Source: Prostheceraeus crozeri (Eukaryota > Platyhelminthes > Polycladida > Euryleptidae). Taken from it: a stretch of 64,000 nt of DNA. Made by a program: the position numbers and the translations under genes. Each line of letters opens with the position of its first letter. The stretch's first letter is position 1. This document shows, in pieces, positions 30,046 to 40,429 of the stretch. The stretch covers positions 310,001-374,000 of the forward strand of contig CAJQUW010008924.1 in assembly GCA_907163375.1 (NCBI GenBank), written 5' to 3'. The notes beneath the pieces were generated by a model, which saw only the letters and a program-made list of their open reading frames with translations, was not told the DNA's origin and searched no databases.

Positions 30046-30720
30046 CTACAACCAAAGTTGGAAGTTTGGCAGGAGGGGGGGGACGTCCTCAAAACTTTTT
30101 CTCTCCAACACCCGCCTTTTCCAACTCTGGCGTTTTCCTGCCATTTTCTTCCCTAAAGCCAGAAAAATTAGTCCAAACTTAGCTTTCAAATGAGCTATTG
30201 CACGACTTTCTACGATGTCTACAACCAAAGTTGGAAGATCGTTGCCGAGGGGTGGGGGTCAGCACTTTTTCTCTCTGATTGAGTTGGGAAGACGTTCCTA
30301 GACCCACAATTTCACGTACAGTCCGAATTTGCACTCCATTTTCCCATCCGAACACTCCTTCATGACGAATTCCGACCTTTCTCATCCCAAAACCTCCAAA
30401 ACCTGACTTTTTCAACTCTGACGTTTTGCTGCCATTTTCCTCCCTAAAGCCAGGAAAAGTGGACCAAACTGAGCTTTCCACTGCATTTTTCTCACTTTTA
30501 GCTTTCAAATGAGCTATTGCACGACTTTCTATGATGTCTACAACCAAAGTTGGAAGATCGTTGCCGAGGGGGGGCGGTCAGCACTTTTAATCTCCGATTG
30601 AGTTGGGAAGACGTTCCTAGACCCAAAAGTGGCCAAAACGTCCAAATCTGCACTCCATTTTCCCATCCGAACACTCCTTCATGACGAATTCCGACCTTTC
30701 TCATCCCAAAACCACCAAAA
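30046..30720 (-). repeat. Subterminal ~319-bp tandem repeats, right end
   Basis: About two and a half units of the same 319-bp repeat as on the left, reverse-complemented (CAACCAAAGTTGGAAG at about 30050, 30225 and 30545). The innermost unit carries a deletion. The left end has about one more unit. Outside the array lies the terminal 220-bp block with the AP-1-type inverted pair. Confidence 0.85.
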
Positions 30721-30944
30721 CCCGCCTTTTCTCACTCTATCCTTCCGAGATTCCACCCCTTGCCTCATCACTCCTCCTTTCTTCCTTCCTTCCAGAAGGG
30801 GGAGGACCTGTTTCCTCCTCTCCGACCCATTCCTCCCAACACATCCTTGGCGCTCTCCCTTCCTTCCAGAGGGGGGGGGGCTGAGTCAGCATGATGACTC
30901 AGCATTTCGCATTTTGTCCTTGCGCCTGGGATGGGGTTACTACT

Positions 30945-30950
30945 TATACT
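30945..30950. repeat. Target-site duplication TATACT, right
   Basis: Perfect copy of the six bases preceding the left terminus, directly following ...TTACTACT at the right terminus. Confidence 0.9.
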
Positions 30951-33332
30951 TAATCTTTTTATGACAGTTACATTAGTAAATAGATCTTCTCCCACGATGC
31001 ACAAACTTGTTATACGAAAACATTCTGTTTGGCATCAATCGCCATCCACAGCGCATAAAATTCATGCAATTTTACAAGTACTAGTGACATTAATTTATAA
31101 AAATGTACAAACCTAGAAGATTCAACTTCGATTCACTGACAAGCACAACACAAAAGGTCGATATAAAATACATATGGGTGGACTGCAGCATGAGCAGGCA
31201 AAATTGATCTCTCTGTTCGATTCTCTCTCACAAAAGCACACATCTTCTACTTCTCCAAACCAGCGATTGTTCTTTTCATTCCACTTTGGTAGTCAAGACA
31301 TTGAAGAGAGATCGACTACCGTGGATTTCAGATTTCGCTGTTTCAAACGCCGCGAGACATTCTGCCCGGCTGTCAACTGGTATGATGCTTCCTTGAGAAA
31401 TGGGTTCTGTGATTACTGCCTAAGGCACTTTCATTATCATGTCAAGCATATTCGAAAGGACATCGTCTGGCCATCTCCTACGCTTGCTCTTGCAAGCAAA
31501 TCTTTTCCGCATCTTGTCGGCAATAGTCACTCCAGATCACTTCATTGTCAACGCAATCCAGTTAATCCACTACAACATCTAAATTATCATCAGTCAAGTA
31601 TAGAGTCTTTATCATCTTTGCAGTGTATTGTAAGTAGGCCTACATCAACAGTCTCTACAGACACTCTTCGGTCTCGACTTGATTCAAAATGACGATTGAA
31701 AAGGGCATTCAAAGCAACTGTTGCACAGAACGAGAGCTTTGAAATTATATCTCTTTGTAACGCTTGTCAGTGTCAGTATCATCCTTCTATTTATAGTAAT
31801 ATGTTTATAATACTAAATATACTTATAGTAATTTGATATCATTTGGGGACTGATAAAAAATGGTATTTTTGGCATAGACATGCGCAAATAATAATATTCT
31901 GTCAGAGAAATATGTGGAATTGAAATTATAACAAGTAACGTTTTCTTGTGAGTCTGAAATGATGTTTTCTTTGGTTAAACAAAACTGAATTAGGTAAAAC
32001 GATTGGGTAAAAAATTTACATTTAAGTCAAAATTTTAGGTAAAAATTTGCTTGAAAATAAAGTCAAAATTCGTAGTTTTTTAGGTCAATAAAAAACCGCC
32101 CTAATAATAAGTAATAAAATCAGTGTCATATTTCCTCCTGAAAAATCTAACGAAATATACCCAATTTGAAATGTCTGTCAGATGATGAGTGCATGATTAC
32201 CGCGTGCTTTAGAGTTTAGCTGATTTCTATCAGGAGGTCCCGAGATTTTGAATAGACAAGCTAGCTTCCTACTTGCAGGTTTGGTGCATTTTTATGTTAT
32301 CACTACTTCTATGAAAGACACACACACATTTTGTCCTGATTATCTTTAAGATAGGCAACTGCTCGACCTATTTCTTTCAAAATTAATTTCAAAGCATTTG
32401 AATGAACACATTAAAATGTTTGCAAAGGTGTGGCCCTTGGCATATTTTTTTTCATGTAGGCCTACAGGCAAAAAAAGTGCAAAGCACATTATGAAAAATG
32501 TAGCTTCTCTTTGCATTTTTTCTCGAAAATTACTCGAAAGAATTTGGAACAAGAATTTGGAAGATGAAATTTCACAAGTTTAGTGATCTGAGCATACCCA
32601 ATCAACAAGTCAAGTTTCAAGTCCAGTGTATTTTTTTGACTATTTTCAATTCTGGCTACCTTTGCACTGTTAATCAACGCTGTAATTTCAACTTTATCAG
32701 GACCTAGAAGATAATTCTCTTGAATATCTGTTCAAACTGGTCCAGCAGTGTTCCCACAAATTCCAGGACCGTTCCCAGGCCGCCTCAGTCGACGGACCTA
32801 CGCCCATTTGTCGGCGTTTGTACGCCCAAATGTCATGTTGTATGTGTTGTCCCCTTTCGATGGATTAATGAGTGATCTTGAACAGTTGATAATTGCAACA
32901 AAACAAACCTTAAGTGACGTTGATGACTATAAACTACCATCTGTAGATGTTTGAAGTGACATCGTGTATTATGTATTGAACAACAATGCCATTTGTAGCT
33001 TGAAGTGCCATCATTGCCTATGTAAGTAATAATTTCATTCGCTTTCTTCTATGTGCCTCATTCATTGTTGAAATAAATATGGTTGTACAAAGAAAACGGT
33101 CTTTTCCCCAAAAGAAACGGTCATTTAAAGCTTCAAGTCAGTTCAAGAAGGCATAGCGGAAATTGAATAGAATACATTATAATCAGAGGAAGTGTAAATT
33201 AATTCAGGAAGTGTAAATTAATTCAAAATTCAAGTGATGACTCATGCGTGATTAAGCCTCTACAATTCACAAGTGTCTTCCAATATACAAGGCTTTTCGA
33301 ATCCTAGTGGTAGTGATAAAGTCAGTAGAAAT
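30951..33332. other. Flanking DNA, no recognised gene
   Basis: A 172-codon frame (31174-31692, plus strand) follows a TATA-like ATATAAAATAC at 31150 and contains a Cys-x2-Cys/His patch (FCDYCLRHFHYH). I do not recognise it; it may be a chance frame or part of the second Polinton's outer region. TAGGCCTA occurs at 31635 and 32457. The rest is AT-rich without features. Confidence 0.4.
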
Positions 33333-33452
33333 ATGATTCAACATGGAGGTGGTGGGTTTATGGATATCCTAGATTACATCAGTAAAAGTATTTCCGAAGT
33401 GCTGGACAGTCCTCTAGGAAGAATTATTACAGGAGTTGCACTGCTGGCATAA
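33333..33452 (+). CDS. 39-residue Gly-rich amphipathic peptide
   Basis: ATG at 33333 gives MIQHGGGGFMDILDYISKSI and a hydrophobic end, stop at 33450. A GGGGF start followed by an amphipathic helix recalls short capsid-associated peptides cut by adenain-type proteases at Gly-Gly sites. Placement next to other Polinton genes supports it, but the length allows chance. Low to moderate confidence. Confidence 0.35.
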   Translation: MIQHGGGGFMDILDYISKSISEVLDSPLGRIITGVALLA

Positions 33453-33501
33453 AGTCAACAAATCACAAATTGATACGTCATCGATTACTTATTGATAATG
33501 A

Positions 33502-33943
33502 TTGAGGTCTATATGTTTGAACAAAATGTCTAACATCAACCCTCATGAATATTTTACCATTTCAACCAGAGAACAACGTGGAAATCCTTTCAAATTACTC
33601 ATGCCAGCATGCCATCGTAATTTTCGATTGAAATTCTTTTCAGTAGGAATTATTCAATTTTGGAATCAACTCACTGCCGATGAAGTCAATGTTTCCTCAG
33701 TTGACTCATTTAAGAGGAATTTACATTCTTTCTTTACACGCATCGGTCTATGGTAATTTAATCGATTTTACATTTATCGTGAACATTATGCAACTCAGCA
33801 AATTTGAATATTTTATGTTTACTGCCGAGTTGCCCCAACTTGGGGTTTGATATTTGTTACTATCCGATCTAATTCTCAGAAATCTGTATATTTTATGTAT
33901 GTACATGACAAATATATCTATTATTATTATTATTATTATATAA
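33502..33943 (+). mobile_element. LINE 3' end with (TAT)n tail
   Basis: The 84-codon frame ends with the non-LTR ORF2 C-terminal signature: NPFKLLMPACHRNFRLKFFS, IIQFWNQL and SVDSFKRNLHSFF. About 180 bp of 3' UTR follows and then a TTATTATTATTATTATTATA tail at about 33918-33941, typical of LINE termini. Everything upstream is missing through 5' truncation. Confidence 0.8.
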
Positions 33944-34016
33944 GATAGGCGTGCGAGCTTTCAATAGTCATTTTCAAGTGATAATCAGTCAGTGTCAGTA
34001 CAACAGCAACAACAAT

Positions 34017-34625
34017 ATGTCTCCTAAAATGCACACAATTATAGAAGAGGGTGACGCTGTTGATCGTGATCTCTTGAAATTTAGACCAACGCGAAAGGTT
34101 CAAGGAAGGAATCGGAAACACGTTTTACTTTCAAGCGCTTAAATATGGTGATGATCGATTATATTTACAAGTTCCATTTTTTCATAGCAATGGGATGTCA
34201 TCGTTTAGCTGTAGTAATCTAAGACAAATGCGCGTCACATTTTCTAAATGGCAGCAAACTATACTAAAAATGATTGACTCATTCGCAAAGGAATGTGTCG
34301 AACTACCTGACAGTGCTCCGGCCGGTGCATTGGAAAAAAGAAGTTAGAGGAAGGAAGCGGATGCAAAGATCTACCTGAGTTTGATACTCTCTTGAAATTA
34401 TCTGACTATTTCCAAGCGGTTGATGTGCTGTCAAACCCAATGGAATGTGATTATCTCAAGTGTGGACGATACATGGGCTTGGTACATGTTACTGGACTTT
34501 ACATTGGTGCTCATGATTCAACGGGTAAATTGACTTCTCTTCAGATGAAGGTCCTACAATTGGTTTACGAGCCATTACTGAAAATTTATGAAACTAACAC
34601 GGAGGCGACAGGATGCACAAACTGA
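34017..34625 (+). pseudogene. Decayed homologue of the 242-residue protein
   Basis: It starts MSPKMHTIIEEGD at 34017. After a one-base shift near 34120 comes KYGDDRLYLQVPFF and MRVTFSKWQQTILKMIDSF, parallel to YNGVRLYLQTPVVY and IPIDNWLRQQLDILEDVV in the first Polinton. After another break, 34392-34625 gives the C-terminal half with KCGRYMGLVHVTGLYIG. The same order shows it is a conserved Polinton gene of unknown, possibly single-strand-DNA-binding, function. At least two frameshifts make it non-functional. Confidence 0.6.
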
Positions 34626-34787
34626 CTTGAAGAGTTCCTTCAATTCTACTCTTGATGAGGACACTCAAATGTGGTAAATTACAACAACTGTTTAGTGTTT
34701 AGATAAAACTTGTTTGGAAATAATTTACATGTTTTAAGTTCCAAGCAAAATAATGGGTGTTAGTAAATGATATTGAATGACTCTGAA

Positions 34788-35444
34788 ATGACAGATTTTC
34801 GACTATTCACTGACCGCACAATGTGTGTGGCCGGACCAAGTCAGTCTGGTAAAGCAACTTTTGTAACTCAGCTACTGCAATGCAGAGATTAGATGTTTAA
34901 TAAGAAAATAAAACAGGTTAAATTAAATGGTGCTACGGTATTTTTTAACCAGATCTGCATTCTGCACTTCGACAGTATGTAAGTGACATGAAGTAAAACA
35001 GGGGCTACCACCAACTGATGATATCCGAGCAGGTGATCTGATCGTGTTGGATGATCTACTTCGCGAAAGCAAGTCTTCAAAAGATGTAACTGAAATGTTT
35101 ATTCAAACAGCACACCATAGAAAAGCTTATATCATCTACATCATTCAAGATATTTTTGATGGAGGAAAAGAGCAGAGAACTAGAAGTGTTAATACACATT
35201 GTTTGGTGGTTATCAAAGTCCAAGAGATAGTAGTCAGATACATCATTTGAGTAGACAAATATTACCTCAGCAGCCTTAAACTCTTTCGAAAATGTATGAT
35301 GAAGTGACGAAGAAGCCACATCGCTACTTCTTTATTGATTTCACGCAGGAGTGCCTAAAGCGATTTCGATTTCGAACTAATATTATACCAAACTCTGGAG
35401 ATGCAATGATGGTATTCACTGTCAACACTTTATTGGACCAATGA
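34788..35444 (+). pseudogene. FtsK/A32-type genome-packaging ATPase
   Basis: ATG at 34788. The Walker A motif GPSQSGKAT lies at 34833-34859. A stop follows, then another frame gives LIVLDDLL (Walker B) and FIQTAHHRKAYIIYIIQDIF, the block typical of Polinton and NCLDV packaging ATPases. A third frame gives the end, HRYFFIDFTQECLKRFRFRT. At least two frameshifts and stops are present, so it is inactive. In intact relatives it pumps DNA into capsids. Confidence 0.85.
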
Positions 35445-35492
35445 CAGTTTTAAGCAATACATATGTGCTTCAGATACTATGACATTTTCAAT

Positions 35493-36149
35493 ATGAGTTT
35501 CTCAAAAATGGTTGTCATTCCCCAAGAGGAATATATACAACTATCAAAGACAAGAGATATTCAGGAGGTAAAAAATGTGGATCAACCGGTTACAGATCAA
35601 CTTAAGCACTTATCTCAACAGGATAGGGAAATTCATAAGATCGGGGATCCTTATCGACGAATGCAGTTACAGGCTGAGAATTTAGAAAAAAGACGACATA
35701 TTAGGGAGAAGCTACATAAATTCATAACTCTTTTAACTCCTCGAGCATGTCGCATGCGAGGTGAAAGGTTGTTTGATTTCATTGATCCCCAGGTAAAGTT
35801 CAATGAGCGAGGAGAAATGATAGAAGAAAATGGTGATGTAATTAGGAACAGTCACATTGATGATCTTCTACAATATGCTGTGAGAGATGTAAGGCGAAAG
35901 CTGGCTGCTCCACAAGGATGGGAATACTTTCAGAAAGTGCTATCTAATCACAACGTCCCTCATAATATAATCGGAGGACCAACTATAAACGAACTGAATA
36001 AAATGTTGACAAACGATTCTTCAAAAGAAAAAGTAGTTACCACAGTCAAGCGAGAACCCCCTGTTTCTCCTGCTACGTCTCTAACTCCAGCTCCAAAGAG
36101 AAGAGGGAGACGTTCAACACAAGCACCGAAAAGTTATAGCAAATATTAG
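35493..36149 (+). CDS. Conserved Polinton protein with basic tail
   Basis: 218 codons from ATG 35493 (frame open 10 codons upstream). It begins MSFSKMVVIPQEEYIQL, a [KM]-V-x-[IV]-P-x-E start I associate with a widespread Polinton protein of unknown function. A charged, probably coiled-coil middle follows (residues 40-80), then a Gly-Gly-Pro segment and a Lys/Arg/Ser/Pro-rich tail. The frame is fully open, unlike its neighbours, so it may be younger, under constraint, or lucky. A role in the virion or DNA condensation is plausible from the basic tail but unproven. Confidence 0.6.
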   Translation: MSFSKMVVIPQEEYIQLSKTRDIQEVKNVDQPVTDQLKHLSQQDREIHKIGDPYRRMQLQAENLEKRRHIREKLHKFITLLTPRACRMRGERLFDFIDPQVKFNERGEMIEENGDVIRNSHIDDLLQYAVRDVRRKLAAPQGWEYFQKVLSNHNVPHNIIGGPTINELNKMLTNDSSKEKVVTTVKREPPVSPATSLTPAPKRRGRRSTQAPKSYSKY

Positions 36150-36304
36150 GCAGATAACAGTGACATTGCTTCCCATATCATGTCTATGTAGAAAATTTGT
36201 CCTGTTTGACGTCTGCGCTCGATAGTAAAGGAGAAGAGAGCATAGAAGTTGATATCAATTGCGTTAGCAGTTGCTGTGCAAGTAATACTCGAGTGAGTCG
36301 TCAG

Positions 36305-37201
36305 AATACCTCATCATCCCGAAGCCCGCTTATTCAAGTATGCAGATGATACGGTCATAGTGATTCCAATTTTTTCAATTCAGGATGCAAGCGATGCTAT
36401 ATGTCAAGAGTTAAAGCACGTTAACGAGTGGTGCTGGAACAAAGGGCTAGAACTGAATGAAAAGAAATCCAAGTGCATGATAATTCCAAAGAAGGGGAAA
36501 ATAATCAATCTCTTCTCTCCGCAGATTCCTTGTGAACTGTGTACACAACTGAAACTTTTGGGAATAACTTACAACTCGAAATTATCTTGGGATCAACACG
36601 TCACCAATTGCTGCAAAAGAGCCAATAGAAACCTTTTCGTTTTACGCCAGATGAAGCCTTTCTCCAATATACATGTAGAGACACTCATCCTCGTCTACTC
36701 AAGTATAATACAATCCATACTTGAATATTGTAACCCACTTTTCATTGGTATGAAAAAAAAGAATTGCAAGAGAATTGAAAATGTCCGAAAACATGCTCAC
36801 AGAATAATTTGTGGGAAGGAATGTAACTGTGAGCGCTTTCCAAACATTGGAACAAGACGACGTATGCAAGCAATGCAATTTTTCGATTCAATGAAAAATG
36901 ATGACCACATATTACATGATCTTTATCCTGAAATCCACAAATGTTCTCAAAAATTCGTCATGCCTTACTGCAAAACAGATCGAAGGTTATCGTCTTTCGT
37001 TCCTCAGTGTATTGAAATCATGAACTCGATTTGACTTATTATGTATTCTTGTAATGATTCCAACAGTTTCTGTTTTTCACTTATTACGTATTGTAATTTT
37101 ATCACACACTTCCGGTCTAGAACGACATTTCTCTTCTGTATTACATGATTCTCATTAATTTCGAAATAAATGATTTCTATTCTATTCTATTCTATTCTAT
37201 A
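36305..37201 (+). mobile_element. 5'-truncated LINE with (TTCTA)n tail
   Basis: The fragment opens just before the reverse transcriptase catalytic motif (ARLFKYADDTV at about 36325-36357). It continues in frame through the thumb: NEWCWNKGLELNEKKSK, LLGITYNSKLSWDQHV, LVYSSIIQSILEYCNPLF. The frame stops at 37034, and after a UTR a (TTCTA) microsatellite runs to 37201. This is a CR1/Jockey-group-type non-LTR element. It landed at the 5' edge of the Polinton integrase gene. Confidence 0.85.
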
Positions 37202-38292
37202 AGGTGGAAGAGCGAAGTGGAGAATCTGAGACAAATCTACAACGATGTTAATCATCCCGCAGGCTTCCGTCGTCCGAGAGTTCTAGCCCATGCAGCAGGT
37301 GTAAGAATAAAGACAGTGAATAGATGGTTGAAGAGTCAACCGACCTAAACGCTACACAAGGATGCTAGGAAGCGTTTCCGACTAGGAGATATGTTGTCAA
37401 TAATATTGATAATCAATGGCAAGCAGATTGTTCTGATATGCAGAAGATATCTCAATACAATGACGGTTACAAGTACATCCTAACCGGAATAGATATTTTA
37501 TCACGATATGCTTGGGTTCGCGCCTTGAAATCCAAGAGAGGAACAGAAGTTAAAGCGGCTTTTCAAAGTACCCTAAATGAAGGGAGGATCCCACAAAGAA
37601 TACAAACAGATCAAGGAAAGAAATTAAAATATTCCCACGTTCCTGGTCTACGTGAGCGATATGACATTGAACTATTCAGTGTTAAAAGTGCTTACAAAGA
37701 TGCGATGGTTGAGAGGCTCAATTGTACACTCAAGACAAAGATATGGCGGCATTTCAGTGCTAAAAACACACATGTCTGGATAGATGATTTACAGAAGTTC
37801 TTGAGAAATTACAATGAGAGCTATCATCGGGTTATAAAGATGCGTCCAATCGACGTCACTCGGGATAATGCAATGGATATGTGCTTCGTCTGCATGGTAA
37901 GGCACCAAAAGCAACTACCGATTAGAAGAAAACTAACGTTGGTGATAGAGTTCGCATCTCTAGAGTTAAGTCTTCATTCGAGAAGAGATATCTACCAAAC
38001 TGGACCGAAGAAGAATTCTTTGTTGATGAAGTAAATAAAGATTTTAAACCAGCCATGTAAAGTTATTAGACTATCATGGTAATCCAACTGAAGGAAATTC
38101 TACTCATATGAATTCCAGGTGGTTGATCGGAGTGAAAAAGTATATATGATAGATAGAATAGTTAAGGAAAAAGGACATGGTAATCATAGAAAATATCTCG
38201 TTAAATGGAAGGGATATCCTGACTCGTTCAACAGTTGGATAGCCCATCAAGACTTCAGAAATGTGGAAGTAGGGGACATTAGAAGCTTATAA
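37202..38292 (+). pseudogene. Polinton RVE-type integrase with chromodomain
   Basis: The N-terminal part (VNHPAGFRRPRVLAHAAGV, VNRWLKSQPT) is the helical domain before the core. After a stop at 37347, QWQADCSDMQ starts the RNase H-like core; YKYILTGIDILSRYAWV, RIQTDQGKK and DAMVERLNCTLK supply Asp, Asp and Glu. YNESYHRVIKMRPIDVT follows. A shifted frame gives the LPNWTEEEFFVDEV SH3-like part, and after further breaks a chromodomain (KYLVKWKGYPDSFNSWI) ends at 38292. Integrase would insert the element with a 6-bp duplication. Several frameshifts kill this copy; its N-terminus is disrupted by the LINE. Confidence 0.88.
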
Positions 38293-38389
38293 GCTAATAT
38301 TGGTGAATGACTACTGATCCAACATTATATCCAATAATATATCCAACAATATACAACAACAACAACAACAACGTATCTAATTCTCCCGA

Positions 38390-39929
38390 GCAACAACAAT
38401 CCCAAGATATTTCCAGAGAACAAACCATCGGAGTATTCGGTTGAGTTTACCAAGCCTCTTTATCTGAGTGGTCCTCCCGAAGTCAACTGAAGTTACATAT
38501 CACAATGATATTAGTTTGTTAATGAATACATATTTTGAAATACACAAGGAAGTACAAGAAAAGGATGATTTTCTCGCCTATTTCAGAATGGTCTACATGG
38601 AACATGGGATTTCCATCATCTTACTTTACATTCTTTCTCACCATCGCTACCGTCTGTCAAAAACATGATCAAAATTGAAAAGACATTATGCAACGTCTTC
38701 CTTCAACTCTACAGTTCCCACACTCAATTTGCAAGATGCAGAGAATGAAATTGGTAAAATGTTCCGTCGAATAAATGAACTCTTCACTCTCACTTTAAAT
38801 AAATTCTTCAAGCCAGTTGTGGAAGCCTCAACTAAACTATTGAAAGAAGGGAAGCATGTTCTGCTAATATTAGTTAGAGATTTGGCACATACTCTAGGGT
38901 TTCCCAGAATTACATTTTCATCTCTACATTGGTATAATGGACTTGGATGGAAACCTGAGAGAACAGTTAGTGATTTTCAATGTAGAATTTCACCACTGTT
39001 TGCACTACAGAAAGGAGCGTCCGCATTAAGGAAATATTTGAAATTATTAAAAATGTTGAAGACGTTGCAAGAAAGTTTCAAAGATCAGTGCCAGAAAGTT
39101 TAATGACTTGTGAATAAAAGAAAGAGAAAGTGATTATTTTTACTGCTGAAATGGAGGTAGAATTTCTTGTTTTTACTAAAAAAATCATCTTTGGAAAAGT
39201 CCAATTACGCTGTTATTGAATTTGGATCTGAAATTCAGAAACTATTCAAGCATTTTGATAGTCCATCGTGTTTGACAGAATTAAATGATACAGATAAGAT
39301 TCAGTTGAATTCCAATAAACTAAAGTCATCAACAAACGACGCATGGTACATGAATGTATATTCCGATAAAATACTGGGTGACGAATTGAATACCTCCACT
39401 GAGCTAGTAAGGAGGGTCAATTTGAAAATTTGAAAACACCATCGGAAATTTGTACAGAACTGAATGAACATGGTACACACTACCTCAACGAAGATGAGTA
39501 CTTCTTTTCATATGATCCCTTTAAGAAGGGAATGGCTTCAAAAGTAGGGAGAAATTACCTCATTAAGGTCGACAAGATGTTGACAACAATTCTAGGGTTA
39601 AAATTCACAAAAAATGAAAGTACAACCCTTGGTAATTCAGCACCTTCATTAGAGCGAGACATCAGTAGCTTATATGTTTACTGCAATATCGTTGAGTATG
39701 CTATAGTTGGTAACATCGAGGCTCCATTGCTGCGCACATTTCCCCTATCATCCGTCCGGAAGCAGTTAATCAATCGTGAATTCATCAACAAAATGTATTT
39801 ATGTATTTACCGATCAATCGAAGTGTTATCAATTGAATTGACATTTCAATTCATGATGTAGCAGGCAAAATTGTTCCATTCTATGGTGGTGTTACTTTGC
39901 TGACATTACATATTAAGAATCGAGACTAA
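38390..39929 (+). pseudogene. Minor capsid (penton-type) protein, fragmented
   Basis: NKPSEYSVEFTKPLYLSG near 38415-38465 matches the first strand of Polinton minor capsid proteins. The clearest part is 39430-39929: LTTILGLKFTKN, DISSLYVYCNIVEYAIVG, APLLRTFPL and, after a frameshift at about 39850, the final strand before TAA at 39927. The middle (38675-39433) is spread over several frames and poorly recognised. Homologues form a single jelly-roll penton. The gene is broken in at least four places. Confidence 0.7.
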
Positions 39930-39971
39930 GGCTTTACGCTATTGTGACATTCTTCAGAATTCAAATTTAAA

Positions 39972-40317
39972 ATGACAGGCTTTTATAGCAGACCATCATA
40001 TCAAAGCGGATATCCTGTATTTGATGGAGGTAGGCGACAAGTAGGAGGAGAAATATTAAGTGCATTAAAGCGTGCATTAATTCCTGGACTTAAACGTTAT
40101 GCGCTGCCAGTGATGAAACGCGAAGGAAACAGATCTTTAGATTTTGGTGCAAATGTTGCTGCAGATGCACTTCAAGGAGCGGATATAGGAGAATCAATGA
40201 AGGTCCGTACTCAGCAATCAGCTATTGATGCATTGGATGACCTAACAAAGTCGGACGACCTGTTCGTAAGAGGCGCAACAAGACAGGTTGGACCCTGTCG
40301 AGTTACTAAGCAAAGAT
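39972..40317 (+). CDS. pVI/pX-like minor virion protein
   Basis: 115 codons from ATG 39972: PSYQSGYPVFDGGRRQVGGE, then LKRALIPGLKRYALPVMKRE, then ALQGADIGESMKVRTQQ. An aromatic/Gly start with GG sites, a basic amphipathic helix and a D-x-x-x-G-x-x-x-K-x-R block is the pattern of the Polinton protein between the capsid genes, likened to adenovirus core or cement proteins. The end reaches a stop at 40315; a basic stretch in another frame to about 40400 suggests a late frameshift. Recognition is from pattern memory. Confidence 0.6.
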
Positions 40318-40429
40318 GAAGAGTTAGGAAATCTAGATCGAAACGTCCTAGAAGACAAGAGAGCGGAAGCGGAAGCGGAAATCGAAATCAGTTGGAAACA
40401 AGTCGAAACGAAGGAGATTAACATATTTC

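Larger units (their letters stand above)
9163..30944. mobile_element. Palindromic Polinton/Maverick element, 21.8 kb
   Basis: Both ends start AGTAGTRACCCCATCCCAGG reading inward and are flanked by a perfect 6-bp direct repeat. AG-starting termini, a 6-bp duplication, length near 20 kb and a protein-primed-type PolB are the Polinton hallmarks. Unlike a normal Polinton, the whole element is one inverted duplication. The left arm runs 9163-22233 and the right arm 22300-30944. They are almost identical once a 4.57-kb insertion on the left, an approximately 511-bp deletion on the left and repeat-number changes are discounted. Integrase, ATPase, protease and capsid genes are absent. The element is therefore non-autonomous, probably mobilised by proteins of a complete relative. 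Confidence 0.88.
22300..30944 (-). repeat. Right arm of the giant palindrome
   Basis: This is the reverse complement of the left arm with only occasional substitutions. In the proteins these are a Met/Ile change in PolB, Asp/Gly in the polyproline protein, and Glu/Lys and Trp/Arg in the 137-residue protein. It lacks the Sola-like insertion, so that insertion followed palindrome formation. It retains the exonuclease-like gene lost on the left. Confidence 0.9.

Noticed and set aside
9163-30944. Palindrome as a simple assembly artefact
   Set aside because: Arms differ by a nested transposon, a 511-bp deletion, repeat number and point changes, and the perfect 6-bp target duplication flanks the whole. 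An artefactual mirror copy would be identical. Long reads are still needed.
31174-31692. 172-codon ORF next to the Polinton as a histone-like or zinc-finger gene
   Set aside because: A Cys/His patch is present, but no domain order fits a known family in any of the three frames; left as unknown.
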